Part shown: positions 47,575 through 58,348 of the stretch, one piece after another
How the letters are laid out: each line of letters starts with the position of its first letter
Numbering within the stretch: the first letter of the stretch is position 1
Source: Cryptomeria japonica
Lineage: Eukaryota; Streptophyta; Pinopsida; Cupressales; Cupressaceae
Assembly (NCBI RefSeq): GCF_030272615.1
Contig: NC_081410.1
Location: 505,042,942-505,106,941 of the forward strand
Direction of reading: 5' to 3'
DNA length: 64,000 bases
Notes under the pieces: generated by a model
What the model saw: only the letters and a program-made list of their open reading frames with translations
What the model was told of the DNA's origin: nothing
Database searches by the model: none
Program-made: the position numbers and the translations under genes

Positions 47575-47940
47575 TATTTAATATTCATATTCTTCTTCAT
47601 CAAAAGCATCAAGGTCAACATTTTGTTCAATTTTATTTGAACCACAATCAATTGGATTGCCACTCCCACTAGCTGTGTCAAGTGCAGAAGCTGCCTCATC
47701 TATAGAGATCTCGTCAAGCTGTGCAGCTGTAGCATCTAAATCAGCACACTCAGGGGTTAGATCCTAATTCTTTGTCTCACCCTCATTGTATTCAGGTTTC
47801 TTATGTGACAAGAGACAAAGGTTGGAGTGTATGTAGACCAAATCCTCTATTTCTTTTGCACCCTAAACGGTTGTTCTTGATTGAGTGGATGGAGTATGTA
47901 CTCCAATTCTGCTCAGCTGAAGAACTTTCAATCTATTGAG
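47575..47940 (-). pseudogene. hAT-type transposase C-terminal remnant
   Basis: The minus strand reads LNRLKVLQLSRIGVHTPSTQ, then KEIEDLVYIHSNLCLLSHKK, PEYNEGETKN, stop, DLTPECADLD, then an acidic tail ending DAFDEEEYEY and TAA. The LVYxHxNLRLLS...KxWD pattern is the end of plant hAT/BED transposase-like proteins. Two in-frame stops: one where NWD is usual (TGG to TAG), one before GAKEIE. The dimerisation core is missing and no terminal inverted repeats were seen. Confidence 0.6.
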
Positions 47941-48018
47941 TTTGCATACAACATTTAGTATTTAATGTTACAATTCAAGAATCAAAACTTAAAAGTTAAA
48001 ACATAAATTATAATTATA

Positions 48019-49614
48019 TGTAATGTCCCCATTTGGGATTGGCCTTAATTTAGTCCTGAGACAACGGTTCTAACTTAAAGTGAGAGTTGTAATATTTTAA
48101 TAAGCATAATTTTAACTAAACTGGATACATTTCATTATAATAATTAACTTAAAATTCTAAGATTAGTTCAGAGGATGGAACTTATCTTCATAATTTTCTC
48201 CGATATGTACCCTTGAGATATATGCCTCAATGGTATACATTGCTGCTGCTCAACTGAGCCTTCAGATTAGAGTCATAATAAAATAGATTCTCAACAACTT
48301 ATGCTATAGTTCTCCCTTTCAACTCGATCCTCCAATGTTATGAAATGACTATAAGTCTGCCACACAATTCTCTTCACAAGAAGCTCTTTATATCACATTT
48401 GAGACTGCTATAGATTTGGTCACAAGTCTGATTTATAGAGATCACAATCTCCTTGCAATCTGCTTATCATATACACTTTTGAAGTAATCTTTTATATAAT
48501 GAATTATTCCCTTGGTGAATGTATTCCAACTATCTTCTTCTAATACACTTACAACCCGCTCTCCCAAATATATTCTTCTTTTTTTTTATATATATTTTTC
48601 CTCATGCATCCAAGCTTGGTATTTCTCCCGCTTTACTTGGGCAGTCAGACTTGGATAAGAAAGATACCTCTTCCCCTTTCCCCATGTCTCTCATTCTTTT
48701 TTATATCTTTAATTTCCATAAGAGTCGCCTCACTTCATTTGAGGAGTCATATCTCTTTGTTTATTAATAAACATAATTGTTAACTCAGACACATGTTTAT
48801 TATCCTTTAATTACTGACTTTTATGTGATTGTTGAACTGTCACTTGGTCATTAATAATATATTCCACAATTATCATATTTATCGTTGTATACTAATGTTC
48901 TTTGTCATTAAAGATTGGTGCTTTGATAGGCATCTCTTTTATCGCTGTTCAGACATTTCCTTTTGTAAATCGATCATTTGACATGCTGGTGATATCGTAA
49001 TTGATATTATTAGTTGATGCCATTATTATTACCGATTGCTATTGCTTGTAGATAGAATAACAGTGATAGTTATTGTCTTTCAATAAGACGATGCTCTTCA
49101 TATTGCCGTTGGATGATCAGTTGCTGTCAAGCATAATCTTCAATCATAGCTCCCCTTGACTTACTGCTGCTCTTATATATTTCTTTGATATTATTGCTAT
49201 CGTTAGATATTCCATTTGTGATGGTGGATTACTGGAATGTTCCTACTGATTTATGGATCTTGCTTTCTTTGTCTTCTATTAAAGTCATTTGTTAATGGAT
49301 CGCTGGGTGCTACTTGCTCTCTTAATCACTTTGGGATATACGTGACTGAATCATTGCTATCGACAATATCATTGTATTCAGTCAAAGTCTTTCCATAACC
49401 AATGATTGTTCAACACGAATTTTCTTTGCTGATATTATGGGAATGTAGCGACCGAAGTACCTCAACTATTGTTGCCCAATAAATCTCTATTGTTCTTTAG
49501 AAAACTTAATCCGATGATTACTTGATATAAACGTATTTCATATTCATATGAATCAGTCCAATGATACCCATTGGTTCATTGTTTTGGCTTAGTACTCATG
49601 GCTAGGACATGGCA
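48019..49614 (-). repeat. 3' LTR of element A
   Basis: 1596 bp; plus-strand ends are TGTAATGTCCCC and CTAGGACATGGCA. Positions 48019-48692 are nearly identical to 55297-55970; the rest does not align with the other LTR. Confidence 0.75.
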
Positions 49615-49649
49615 GTCCGCCCTTCCTGAAATTGCTTGTCCTCAAGCAA

Positions 49650-51544
49650 TTAAAAATTTTCTCAACTGAGTCATCTCCCAAGAAAAACACAAAGTATACA
49701 TATGTATATAGACATGAAGCATACATGAAGTATGCACACAATACATGTAAGGTAATGAGGCATGAAGCCTGAATACATTTAGTACACATGAAGCATGAGG
49801 CATTAAGAGTGTGTAAGACATGAATGGCATGAAGTAATACACACGAAGTCATTTAAACACATGCAAGGCTTGAAATATACATGGAATTCTCGAAAGATAA
49901 ACAAGTAATACCTCTAGCAATATTCACAAATACATGTAAGATATGAAGCGTACACATCACATGGAGGTGCAAAGCATGTATATGAAACACACATAGAGTA
50001 AACACTCTATGTACAAACCCAATACATCAAGCATACACATGAATACATAAGACATGAGACATACATACGAATACACAAAGTGTAAATCCAAAGCATATAA
50101 GGCAAAAGCATCTACATAAAACATGGAGTATACGCATGTATATACACAAGGTGGGAAACATGTGTGTAATATAAGTGAATTCAATTAAGGCATGCAACAT
50201 ACTAGTGGAATACATGTAACGCATGAATTATATAGTGCATAAGCATGAGCCCACTTAAGTTATGAAGCACCTAAAGTATGAAACGTGCACATAAATTCTC
50301 TTAAGTCACAAAGCATATATGTGATTGTATGTGGTTATGAGAGAGGCACTTACGCAGAACAAGCATACGCTAGATATGAAGCAATCACATGATACATATT
50401 CTTAGGAAATGCACATGGGGTAAGCATTCTGAAAACACATCAGTCCTGAAGTAACTATGCTTAAGATATGAAGCATTTGAAAAAGGCATATAAAATGCAC
50501 AAGGAATAACACATTGAAAAACATATCAACCATGATGCGAAGCATATTCAGGACATAAACCATACGTTAGGAAGGTGCGTGTGACATAGTCATGCTGAAA
50601 ATGGGACAAACATGGAGCAATCACATAATTATACATACAATGGAGCAAACATATGGAAGACACAATAATTTTGAGCAATAACTTGTAAAGTTTGATTATT
50701 TTTTTTGTTAAATGTATTGTTATGTGAGCTAGTTGTTGATTAGATATATTGATGTATACATCTATTGAATTTGAAAGAGGCAATGAATGTTAAAAATATC
50801 ATTTTAAAAAAAAATTGATATCTTTTGGCAATTTTTACATAAATTTTTCAAAATATAGGTATACTAGTTATACATACAATGGAGCAAACATATGGAAGAC
50901 ACAGTAAACACATAAGTTACCACAAATTATGAAATGTATATACATTGAAGAGAAACCTACATAAGGCACGTGAATTCACTTAAAGCATGAAGCAATTCAC
51001 TTAATTACATATCAAACATGTAGCACAAATCCATAAGTATATACACATGTAAACATGAAGTAATACACATAAGGCATGGAGCATAGATGGAGCATTCATG
51101 TAAAATACAAAGTAATATACCAATACATTGAGGCATGAAGTATGCACATAAGACATGTAAGGCCTAAAGCGATACACAAATATATGTAGGGTACAAAGCA
51201 CATATAAAAAGGCACTCTTGGAGTGTACATGCTGAAGACATATCGGTCATGAAGCAACACATAAAGACACAAGGCATACATGCTGAAAAACATATTAGAC
51301 ATGAAGCAATCACATGAATACACATAGTATATATACAAAGAATACATGAAGCATACATTAGAAAGGTGCATGATGAAATTATGCCGAAAACATTACAGCA
51401 TTAAGCAATCTCATAAGTATTCATACAAGACATACATATATAATGGAGCAATCATGTTGAAGACATATCAGGCATATAGTAAACACATAAATATCTGCAA
51501 GCCATGAGACATATGAAACATACACTTGAGAGAAATATACATAA
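49650..51544. repeat. Degenerate CATGAAGCATACACA repeat field
   Basis: About 1.9 kb of loosely repeated phrases (ATGAAGCA, ACACATAAG, CATGAATACAC) with no fixed period. It continues at 54517-54600 after the nested copia element. All open frames here follow the repeat. A 36-bp direct repeat (about 50629 and 50869) flanks a 204-bp A/T-rich piece. Confidence 0.7.
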
Positions 51545-51824
51545 TGTTAAAATTATATTAATATCTTCTATAATGGTCATCTTCTATTCTTAGTGGTCAT
51601 CCTAGTTGTCGACTTATTTAGCTATTTAGCTTTTTAGTCGACTTATTTAGCTTGTTTAGTTAGCTTTTTATTATTAAGCTTTATTTAGCTTTTTAAGTTT
51701 TTTAGCTTATTAGTTTTCACTTAAACGATTTGTTCTTAATTTAGAACGTCGTTTTGTAATCTCTATATATACGCTTGTATATCTTTGAATAGATAATCCC
51801 ATTATTTGAGCAATCAATTTTTCA
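51545..51824 (+). repeat. 5' LTR of the small copia element
   Basis: TGTTAAAATTATATT...CAATTTTTCA; TATATATAC promoter-like motif near 51764. Partner 54283-54516. Confidence 0.95.
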
Positions 51825-51836
51825 TGGTATCAGAGC
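51825..51836 (+). other. Primer binding site (tRNA-Met)
   Basis: TGGTATCAGAGC, the exact copia-type site, directly abutting the LTR. Confidence 0.95.
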
Positions 51837-52804
51837 ATGAAAATTAAAAATTTTCCGAATTTTTTTTAATGGAAAAATTTTGAAAGTTTTTTTTCTTGGG
51901 GCAAATTTTTAATTTTTTTTTAAAAGTTTAATTCCTTTGGAAAAAAATTGCAGGTTTCTTGCCAGGACTTCGTGCTAGGGTTTCTAGCTCCATTCATGGT
52001 TGATTTCTGCAGATTTTTCGAGGGTTTTTCTGAGGGCACGGCTAAGGTGTTTTTTTGGGCAAATATTTTAGGGCATGTGGGTTTTCTGAACAAAAAAATC
52101 GCGATTTTTTTTACTGTGGCGTGGATTATTGTTTCGGTCGCGATTTTCGCGGGCATTTTTGGTGCTGCGTCTCTAGAAATCGCATTATTTTTCCCTCCGC
52201 GACGTGATTTTTTCGCGTTTTTCAGACGCAAATTTTTTTTTCGCTTTTTTTCAGTGATTCTTCTACATTGGGCGGTTTTTTTTTCCGGCGAAGGTTTTTT
52301 TTGCGATTGCGATTTTTCGTGGGTTGAAAAACCTGCGTTTTTGGTCTGTGGCCGGTTAACTTTCCGTGCGAAGGCCGATGCGAATTTTCCAGCTGTAGTC
52401 TGTCTTTTTCTGCGTGGATTTGACGCTCGCCCCTTTGCCAGCAATTTTCCTGAATTCCGTGATTTTTTTGGGTTGCGGCTGTGAGCGAACCTAGGGTTTT
52501 GACCCTATTTTTTTTAATAGATGTCTGTTTTTTTTTTATTTTTAAATCAGAGGTATTTTTTTTTTGCCAATCATTATTTTTTCTGATTATTTTTTTAGGA
52601 AAATTTCAGTTTTAAACTTGCGGATTTTTTTTTTCAATTTTTGGGTTTCTCCCAAACCTTGAAATTCGTGCATTGGGATTCGTGCTAAGAATTCCACTCC
52701 AGGGTTTCAATTTTTTTTGCAGCTGCTTCTATTATGAATTTTTAGTCAGATTCTTTTGTCTCTTGCTTTCACTCAGTTGACCTCATTCAACCTTGATTTC
52801 CGTA
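51837..52804 (+). other. Long T-rich leader with overlapping sense/antisense ORFs
   Basis: About 970 bp between primer site and gag. It is T-rich with unusually many CpG for this window (GCGATTTTCGCGGGC near 52138-52152, CCGCGACGTG near 52197). Open frames of 178 codons (51948-52484, plus) and 174 codons (51920-52444, minus) overlap almost fully. Neither has a known domain, and skewed composition explains both, so I treat the stretch as untranslated leader. Confidence 0.5.
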
Positions 52805-53660
52805 ATGGCATCTTTGACCAACATCATGTTGGAATATAGTCAGAAGTTCAATGGCCGCAATTACAACACTTGGAAATAGCGCATGCTCACCATTTTTGAG
52901 TATTGTTGCCTTGAGCAAATTGTTTTGGGCAAGGAATCTCGTCTTAAAACAGCAGGCGATGATCAAGACAAACATGATGTGAAGAATCGAGAGGCTGTCA
53001 TGCTTATCAAACTCTTAGTCACAGATGATCAACTCCCTCAGGTGCCTTCAGGTAAAACAACTAAAGAGATTTGGGATCTTTTGAAGGATCTTCATGAAAC
53101 GTCCGATAAGAGCCGAGCTTTCTTTTTGAAGAATATGCTATTTTCTATCATGATGGATGAGAAGTCATCTATCCAGGCACATCTCACGAAGATCAAGGAC
53201 CATTTGGAAGCTATAGGCCGAGCCATGGTGGAAGAGGATATGGTAGTGATCACGCTGAAAAGACTTCCTAGATCCTACGAGCATTTCATTGATACTCTCA
53301 ATATCTCATCTGCTAGTGTTATCTGAAGTTTCTTGATCTCTGCAACAAGCTTCTATAGCAGGATCGATGGAAGTAGCAGTTTGGAAGCAACGCTAGTTCG
53401 TCCACTGAACAGGCCTTCACAGCTGAAGTTTTGGATAAGAACAAGGGTAAAGGTCAATCCTTCCAGCAGAAGGGGCAAGGTCAATATTCGTAGTCTTTGA
53501 AGAAGAAAAGTGTACAATGTAACTACGGTCACCAGTTTGGCCATATGAAGAAAGATTGCAGGAAATTGTTGGCATCCGTGCAATCTAGGCTTGGAGGGTC
53601 TCAGGAACAGGAGCAGGCTCATGTTGCAGAGCATTCTGGAGTCAACCTTCTATGCTTTGT
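52805..53660 (+). pseudogene. Copia Gag (UBN2-type) with zinc knuckle, broken
   Basis: The ATG at 52805 follows the leader. It reads MASLTNIMLEYSQKFNGRNY, NTWK, stop at 52877 (usual WKQRM; CAG to TAG), then a typical gag core: LVTDDQLPQVPSGKTTKEIW, AFFLKNMLFSIMMDE, DMVVITLKRLPRSYEHFIDT. A stop at 53324 and frame changes follow, then CNYGHQFGHMKKDC near 53518-53560, a zinc knuckle whose second Cys is Gly. It cannot make full Gag. After 53660 there are no pol motifs up to the 3' LTR. Confidence 0.88.
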
Positions 53661-54282
53661 GATAAGCAAATTTCTTGTTTGGTTGGTTTTCACATTTGTT
53701 TTCCTCAAAAATTGTTTGTAGGGTTTAGAATTTTTTCTTTAAAAATTATTATCTGTCATCTGCAAAGCTTGCATGGGATTTCTAGGTTTTCATGATTTTT
53801 TCTCCAAAAATTGTTTGCTGGTTTTTATGATTTTTTCCTCAAAAATCATTTGTAATACGCGAAGTTCGTGTGGGATTTGTGATTCACGAAGTTCTCTGGT
53901 TTTGATTGATTTTTCTCCTAAAAAATCGTGCTTTGTTGCAGTCAGTTTTGGGTCGCATTGCTAGGGCAAACATCTGCAACCGTGGTATCTTGCAGTTTGT
54001 TTTGGAGTTGTTGGAGCAAACAGTGCTCAATACTCTTCTGCAAAAGGGTTTGCTGATTTTTCCTCAAAATCATGGTTTCAGGCTTCAGTAATTCGCATGT
54101 GCCAGATCTCTAATTCGCGTGTGAGGGCTACATTAGCTTGGAAGGCTTTTGGTACTCTTGGTCATTTACATTCTACAGATCCTGGGAGGGTCTCCGTAGT
54201 AGCAGAGTGTCCTTTGCATTTGTGATCATAACACCTGCAGTGTCTTCTGTAGGGTATTGAGTACGATGACCATTAGGGAGGG
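53661..54282 (+). other. Non-coding remainder of the small copia interior
   Basis: T-rich phrases such as TTTTTTCxxxAAAAATxxTTTG recur at 53720-53930 as a loose repeat. No protease, integrase or RT. It ends ATTAGGGAGGG, a short purine tract before the 3' LTR. Confidence 0.5.
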
Positions 54283-54516
54283 TGTTAAAATAATATTAAT
54301 ATCTTCTATAATGGTCATCTTCTATTCTTAGTGGTCATCTTAGTTGTCGACTTATTTAGCTTGTTTAGTTAGCTTTTTATTATTAAGCTTTATTTAGCTT
54401 ATTAGTTTTCACTTAAACGACTTGTTCTTAATTTAGAGCGTCGTCTTGTAATCTTTATATATACACTTGTATATCGTTGAATAGATAATCCAATTATTTG
54501 AGCAATCAATTTTTCA
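54283..54516 (+). repeat. 3' LTR of the small copia element
   Basis: 234 bp partner of 51545-51824 with two internal deletions. Confidence 0.95.
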
Positions 54517-54680
54517 CATAAGACATATGAATACACTTGAGCATAAAGTATTCCCTTAGGGAATGAAAGCACATGAATGCATGAACATAAACAGATAAAA
54601 ATACAAATATATACATATTGATCTATAGGTATTTATAGTTTGATTAATTGTAAGAGAGTTTGTTGCAAATTATTGATTTG

Positions 54681-55060
54681 GGAATGGAGTCATAATTGGG
54701 TTGCCCAGCCAACCCATGCTAAGCCCTCTGGGTCTTACTAACATGGTGTGGGTCTTATCCTCCTAATCATACTTTGTTGGGAATGGAGTCATGATCGGGT
54801 TGCCCAGCCAACCCATGCTAAGCCCTCCGGGTCTTACTAACATGGTGTGGGTCTTATCCTCCTAATCATACTTCATGATCGGGTTGCCCAACCAACCCAT
54901 GCTAAGTCCTCCGGGTCTTTTTAACATGGTGTGGGTCTTATCCTCGTAATCATACTCTGTTGGGAATGGAGTCATGATCGGGTTGCCCAACCAACCCATG
55001 CTAAGCCCTCTGGGTCTTACTAACATGGTGTGGGTCTTATCCTCCTAATCATACCCTGTG
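54681..55060. repeat. 90-100-bp minisatellite, four units
   Basis: Units start at 54681, 54780, about 54874 (short) and 54963. Each contains GGGTTGCCCAGCCAACCC (or CCCAACCAACCC), whose arms GGGTTG and CAACCC can form a hairpin, then CATGCTAAG, GGGTCTT and ACATGGTGTGGGTCTTATCC. It lies 220 bp from the primer site of element A, in its leader. Confidence 0.93.
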
Positions 55061-55282
55061 CCCTTATCAGTTCATTATAGTTGATCAGATACTAATTGAT
55101 TAATACCTTATTTATATTGTCATTCACTGATTATCTATTTTTGATGTTCATTATATTATTCAACACCATTGCTTGTTTTACAGATTGTATTAAGAACATA
55201 CCCCTAGTATTGTCCACTCATGTTGTTTTCCCTTCTTTGATAGGTTTGCATTTACTACATTTCATAGGATGGTAGGAAAGAT

Positions 55283-55294
55283 GCTCTGATACCA
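55283..55294 (-). other. Primer binding site of element A (tRNA-Met)
   Basis: Plus strand GCTCTGATACCA is the complement of TGGTATCAGAGC and sits 2 bp from the LTR edge at 55297. It fixes the minus orientation of element A and shows 55297-57095 acts as its 5' LTR. Confidence 0.85.
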
Positions 55295-55296
55295 CT

Positions 55297-57095
55297 TGTA
55301 ATGTCCCCATTTGGAATTGGCCTTAATTTAGTCCTGAGACAACAATTCTAACTTAAAGTGAGAGTTGTAATATATTAATAAGCATAATTTTAACTAAACT
55401 GGATACATTTCATTATAATAATTAACTTAAAATTCTAAGATTAGCTTAGAGGATGGAACTTATCTTGATAATTTTCTCCGATTTGTACCCTTGAGATATA
55501 TGCCTCAATGGTATACATTGCTGCTGCTCAACTGAGCCTTAAGATTAGAGTCATAATAAAATAGATTCTCAACAACTTATGCTATAGTTCTCCCTTTCAA
55601 CTTGATCCTCCAATGTTATGAAATGACTATAAGTCTGCCACACAATTCTCTTCACAAGAAGTTCTTTATATCACCTTTGAGACTGCTATAGATCTGGTCA
55701 CAAGTCTGATTTATAGAGATCACAATCTCCTTGTAATCTGCTTATCATATACACTTTTAAATCAATCTTTTATATAATGAATTATTCCCTTGGTGAATGT
55801 ATTCCAACTATCTTCTTCTAATACACTTACAATCCGCTCTCCCAAATATATTCTTTTTTTTTAATATATATTTTTACTCATGCATCCAAGCTTGGTATTT
55901 CTCCCGCTCTACTTGGGCACTCAGACTTGGATAAGAAAGACACCTCCTCCCCTTTCCCCATGTCTCTGTGAAATTCCTTACTTAGGACTGACTCGAATGA
56001 ATGTATTTGCCCTGATTATATACAAATGTAATATTTTAATGTATTGGTTGCACATGTATGTAAAATTCCTTACTGAGGTCTGACTACACAGGAATGTGTT
56101 TGCCCAGTTTATATACAAATGTAGCATTTAATGTAACTGGTTGCAGATGTATGTAATTCCAGTTTTTGTAACATTCACTTATAACCTTAAAGTACATATA
56201 ATGGAGTATTATGTAGTGCACCTGTTAATTTACTGACGCTGACTGGGCCTACCCTCCGTGATTGTTGACCTGAAGATGACTGTGCCTACTTCCGTGACTG
56301 CTGGCTATCGAGGAAGCCTCCGAACACCCTCTGTGAATATAATCGTTGATATTTCTTGTGAAAGTAACGACAGATAGAATTTGTAATAATGCTTAAAAGT
56401 TCGGCTTCCTGTGCGTATTGACAACTTGTATCATATCTCGTTCCCTTCACGATTTCCGCTATGCTTCTCTTGCGTAACACAGTAACCCACAATTGCACGC
56501 AGATTCCAATACATTATTGGTACATGAACACGTCCGGATCACTCCCGATATCGGGTTTCAAAATATGAAGGAGTAAATAGAGTTACGCGCTTCTGCACCA
56601 ACTACCACTTAGTGATTGATGTTACGCATCCTCGCACAGAAACGTGTTCTCCTCGCGATGTTTTGACGGCTCACCGTTCTAACAATCACTTCCTTCCGCA
56701 GGGTTTCTATCTGGGTCGCAATACCTCTTGGTTCCAATAGGCCAGATGCAGGCTGGTGAAAGGAAACATTAGCTCTGTTTGATCTCACGCAGATGATCAA
56801 ATACTTAATTCCGCAATGTGTTTTATTCCATCCTCCAAACAATATTATATTTTTCCCCCGTCTATTGCAGATGCCCATTTCTTTTATTACCACCGAAGTG
56901 GTTATAAATCCCGTAATAGTTACGGCTAGTTATGCTTAAATAGCAAATTAAAAGAATATGCCTTTGTAAATATAATATGTAATTAAAAGAATATGCCTTT
57001 GTAAATATTAATCATTTATATAAATGAATAGGAAATTCATATAAAGTAATTAATGTTTTTATATCTTCGTTAATCACGTACAAGGGGACATGACA
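55297..57095 (-). repeat. Shared, chimeric LTR between element A and the chromovirus
   Basis: 1799 bp, plus-strand TGTAATGTCCCC...GGGGACATGACA. 55297-55970 matches 48019-48692 (element A). 55971-57095 has no counterpart there and ends at the chromovirus polypurine tract. It contains a 92-bp imperfect tandem pair (55971-56062, 56063-about 56152) with ATTCCTTACTxAGG and TATATACAAATGTA. It is 5' LTR for A and 3' LTR for the chromovirus. Confidence 0.7.
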
Positions 57096-57109
57096 GTCTC
57101 CCCTGCCTC

Positions 57110-58348
57110 GTGTTGCTTGCCCTCAAGCAACTCCAAAACTGTCTCATTTTCCTAGGTAGCATCGTCCTGAGGCAAATTTTTCCATTTGATGAGATATTCC
57201 CTGACAGTTCTGTTTTGCAGTTGCCTGTCTCGTGTTTCCAAAATTACCTCTGGGATCATTTCAAGCTTCCCTTCATCATTCAGAGGGGGTAAATCTTCGG
57301 ACACTGACACCTGCTGCCCCAGAGCTTTCTTGAGACAAGATACATGAAATACATTGTGTATCTTGCTATCCACTGGTAAATCAAGTTCATAGGCAATTGT
57401 ACCAACCTTCCGGCCTACCCGATAGGGACCATAAAACCGTGGTTTTAATTTTTCAGACCCACTACGTTTGAGAGAAGATTGCCGATAAGGTTGCAACCTG
57501 AGAAATATCAAATCGCCCACTTCGAAATGACGTTCAACTCTTTTTTTATCTGCATAGATTTTCTGTTGATTCTGTGCACATTGCAAATTCTCCTTAAGAG
57601 CTGACAAAATATCTTGGCTTTCTTGAAGCCAATCATGAGTTTTAGGTACATTGGTCTGTTCAAAAGCAAGGTCAAGAAAGGAGAGTACATCATAGCCATA
57701 TAATGCTTTGAAAGGAGACATACCAATTGACATATGAAAAGTAGTATTGTAACAATATTCTCCTAAATATAACCAACGAACCCAAGCCTTCTGATGACCG
57801 GTGACATAGTTACAAAGATAACCTTCAATCCATTTGTTCACTATCTCCGTCTGTCCATTGGTTTGCGGATGATAGCTGGTGCTATGATTCAACTCTGTAC
57901 TTGTTAATCTGAAAAGCTCTCCCCATAATATGCTCAAAAATCTGCTATCTCTATCACTAATTATAGTCTTTGGTAAACCATGTAAATGGAAAACTTTTCT
58001 GAAGAATAACTCTGCAATCTGAACTGCTGTAAACTCTGTAGTGATAAAAAAGAAATGCGCAAATTTAGTTAATCTATCAACCACGACAAAAATACAATTC
58101 TTACCATGGGATTTCGGTAAACCTGTGATGAAATCCATTGATATACTTTCCCATTTCTGATCTGGTATAGGTAGTGGCTGTAATAAACCTGCCGGATAGG
58201 TTTGCTTTGCTTTATTTTGTTGGCAAGTGGTGCATTCCTTGACATAACGTAGTACATCGTTTTTTAATCCTTTCCACGTGAACCTTTCTCTTACTTGACG
58301 ATATGTTTTGAAGTACCCAGGATGCCTTGCTAGAGGAATATCATGCAT
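57110..58348 (-). pseudogene. Chromovirus integrase with chromodomain
   Basis: Open for 398 codons (58348-57152). Zinc region: H2, H9, C39, C42 (VKECTTCQQNK). Catalytic triad: D72 (MDFITGLP), D132 (IISDRDSRF), E168 (HPQTNGQTE), giving D-x59-D-x35-E, complete. The C-terminal GPY-type part has LKPRFYGPYRVGRKVGTIAY and IHNVFHVSCLKKAL. The chromodomain starts about residue 361 (LEMIPEVILETRDRQL, EYLIKWKNLP) and is cut by TAG at 57149 where the conserved Trp (TGG) is usual. In-frame sequence continues ENETVLELLEGKQHEAGE. Chromodomains guide integration into heterochromatin in this family. The integrase core looks intact. Confidence 0.95.

Larger units (their letters stand above)
51545..54516 (+). 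mobile_element. Small Ty1/copia element, gag only
   Basis: 2972 bp with LTRs 51545-51824 (280 bp) and 54283-54516 (234 bp), flanked by perfect CATAA (51540-51544 and 54517-54521). The primer site TGGTATCAGAGC follows the 5' LTR at once. The interior keeps a broken gag and no pol. The LTRs differ by about nine substitutions plus deletions of 29 and 17 bp between short direct repeats, so the insertion is fairly young relative to its surroundings. Confidence 0.95.
48019..57095 (-). mobile_element. Non-autonomous LTR element A, nested copia inside
   Basis: Read on the minus strand: 5' LTR 57095-55297, primer site 55294-55283, interior 55296-49615, polypurine GGAAGGGCGGAC, 3' LTR 49614-48019. Without the nested copia element the interior is about 2.7 kb and has no coding domain, only a minisatellite and a low-complexity field. 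The 5' LTR also serves as 3' LTR for the chromovirus on its right. No target duplication is testable because the right partner is truncated. Confidence 0.75.

Noticed and set aside
49589-51371. Several Cys/Tyr/Met-rich minus-strand ORFs
   Set aside because: They are translations of the CATGAAGCATACACA repeat field; the apparent peptide repeats mirror the DNA.
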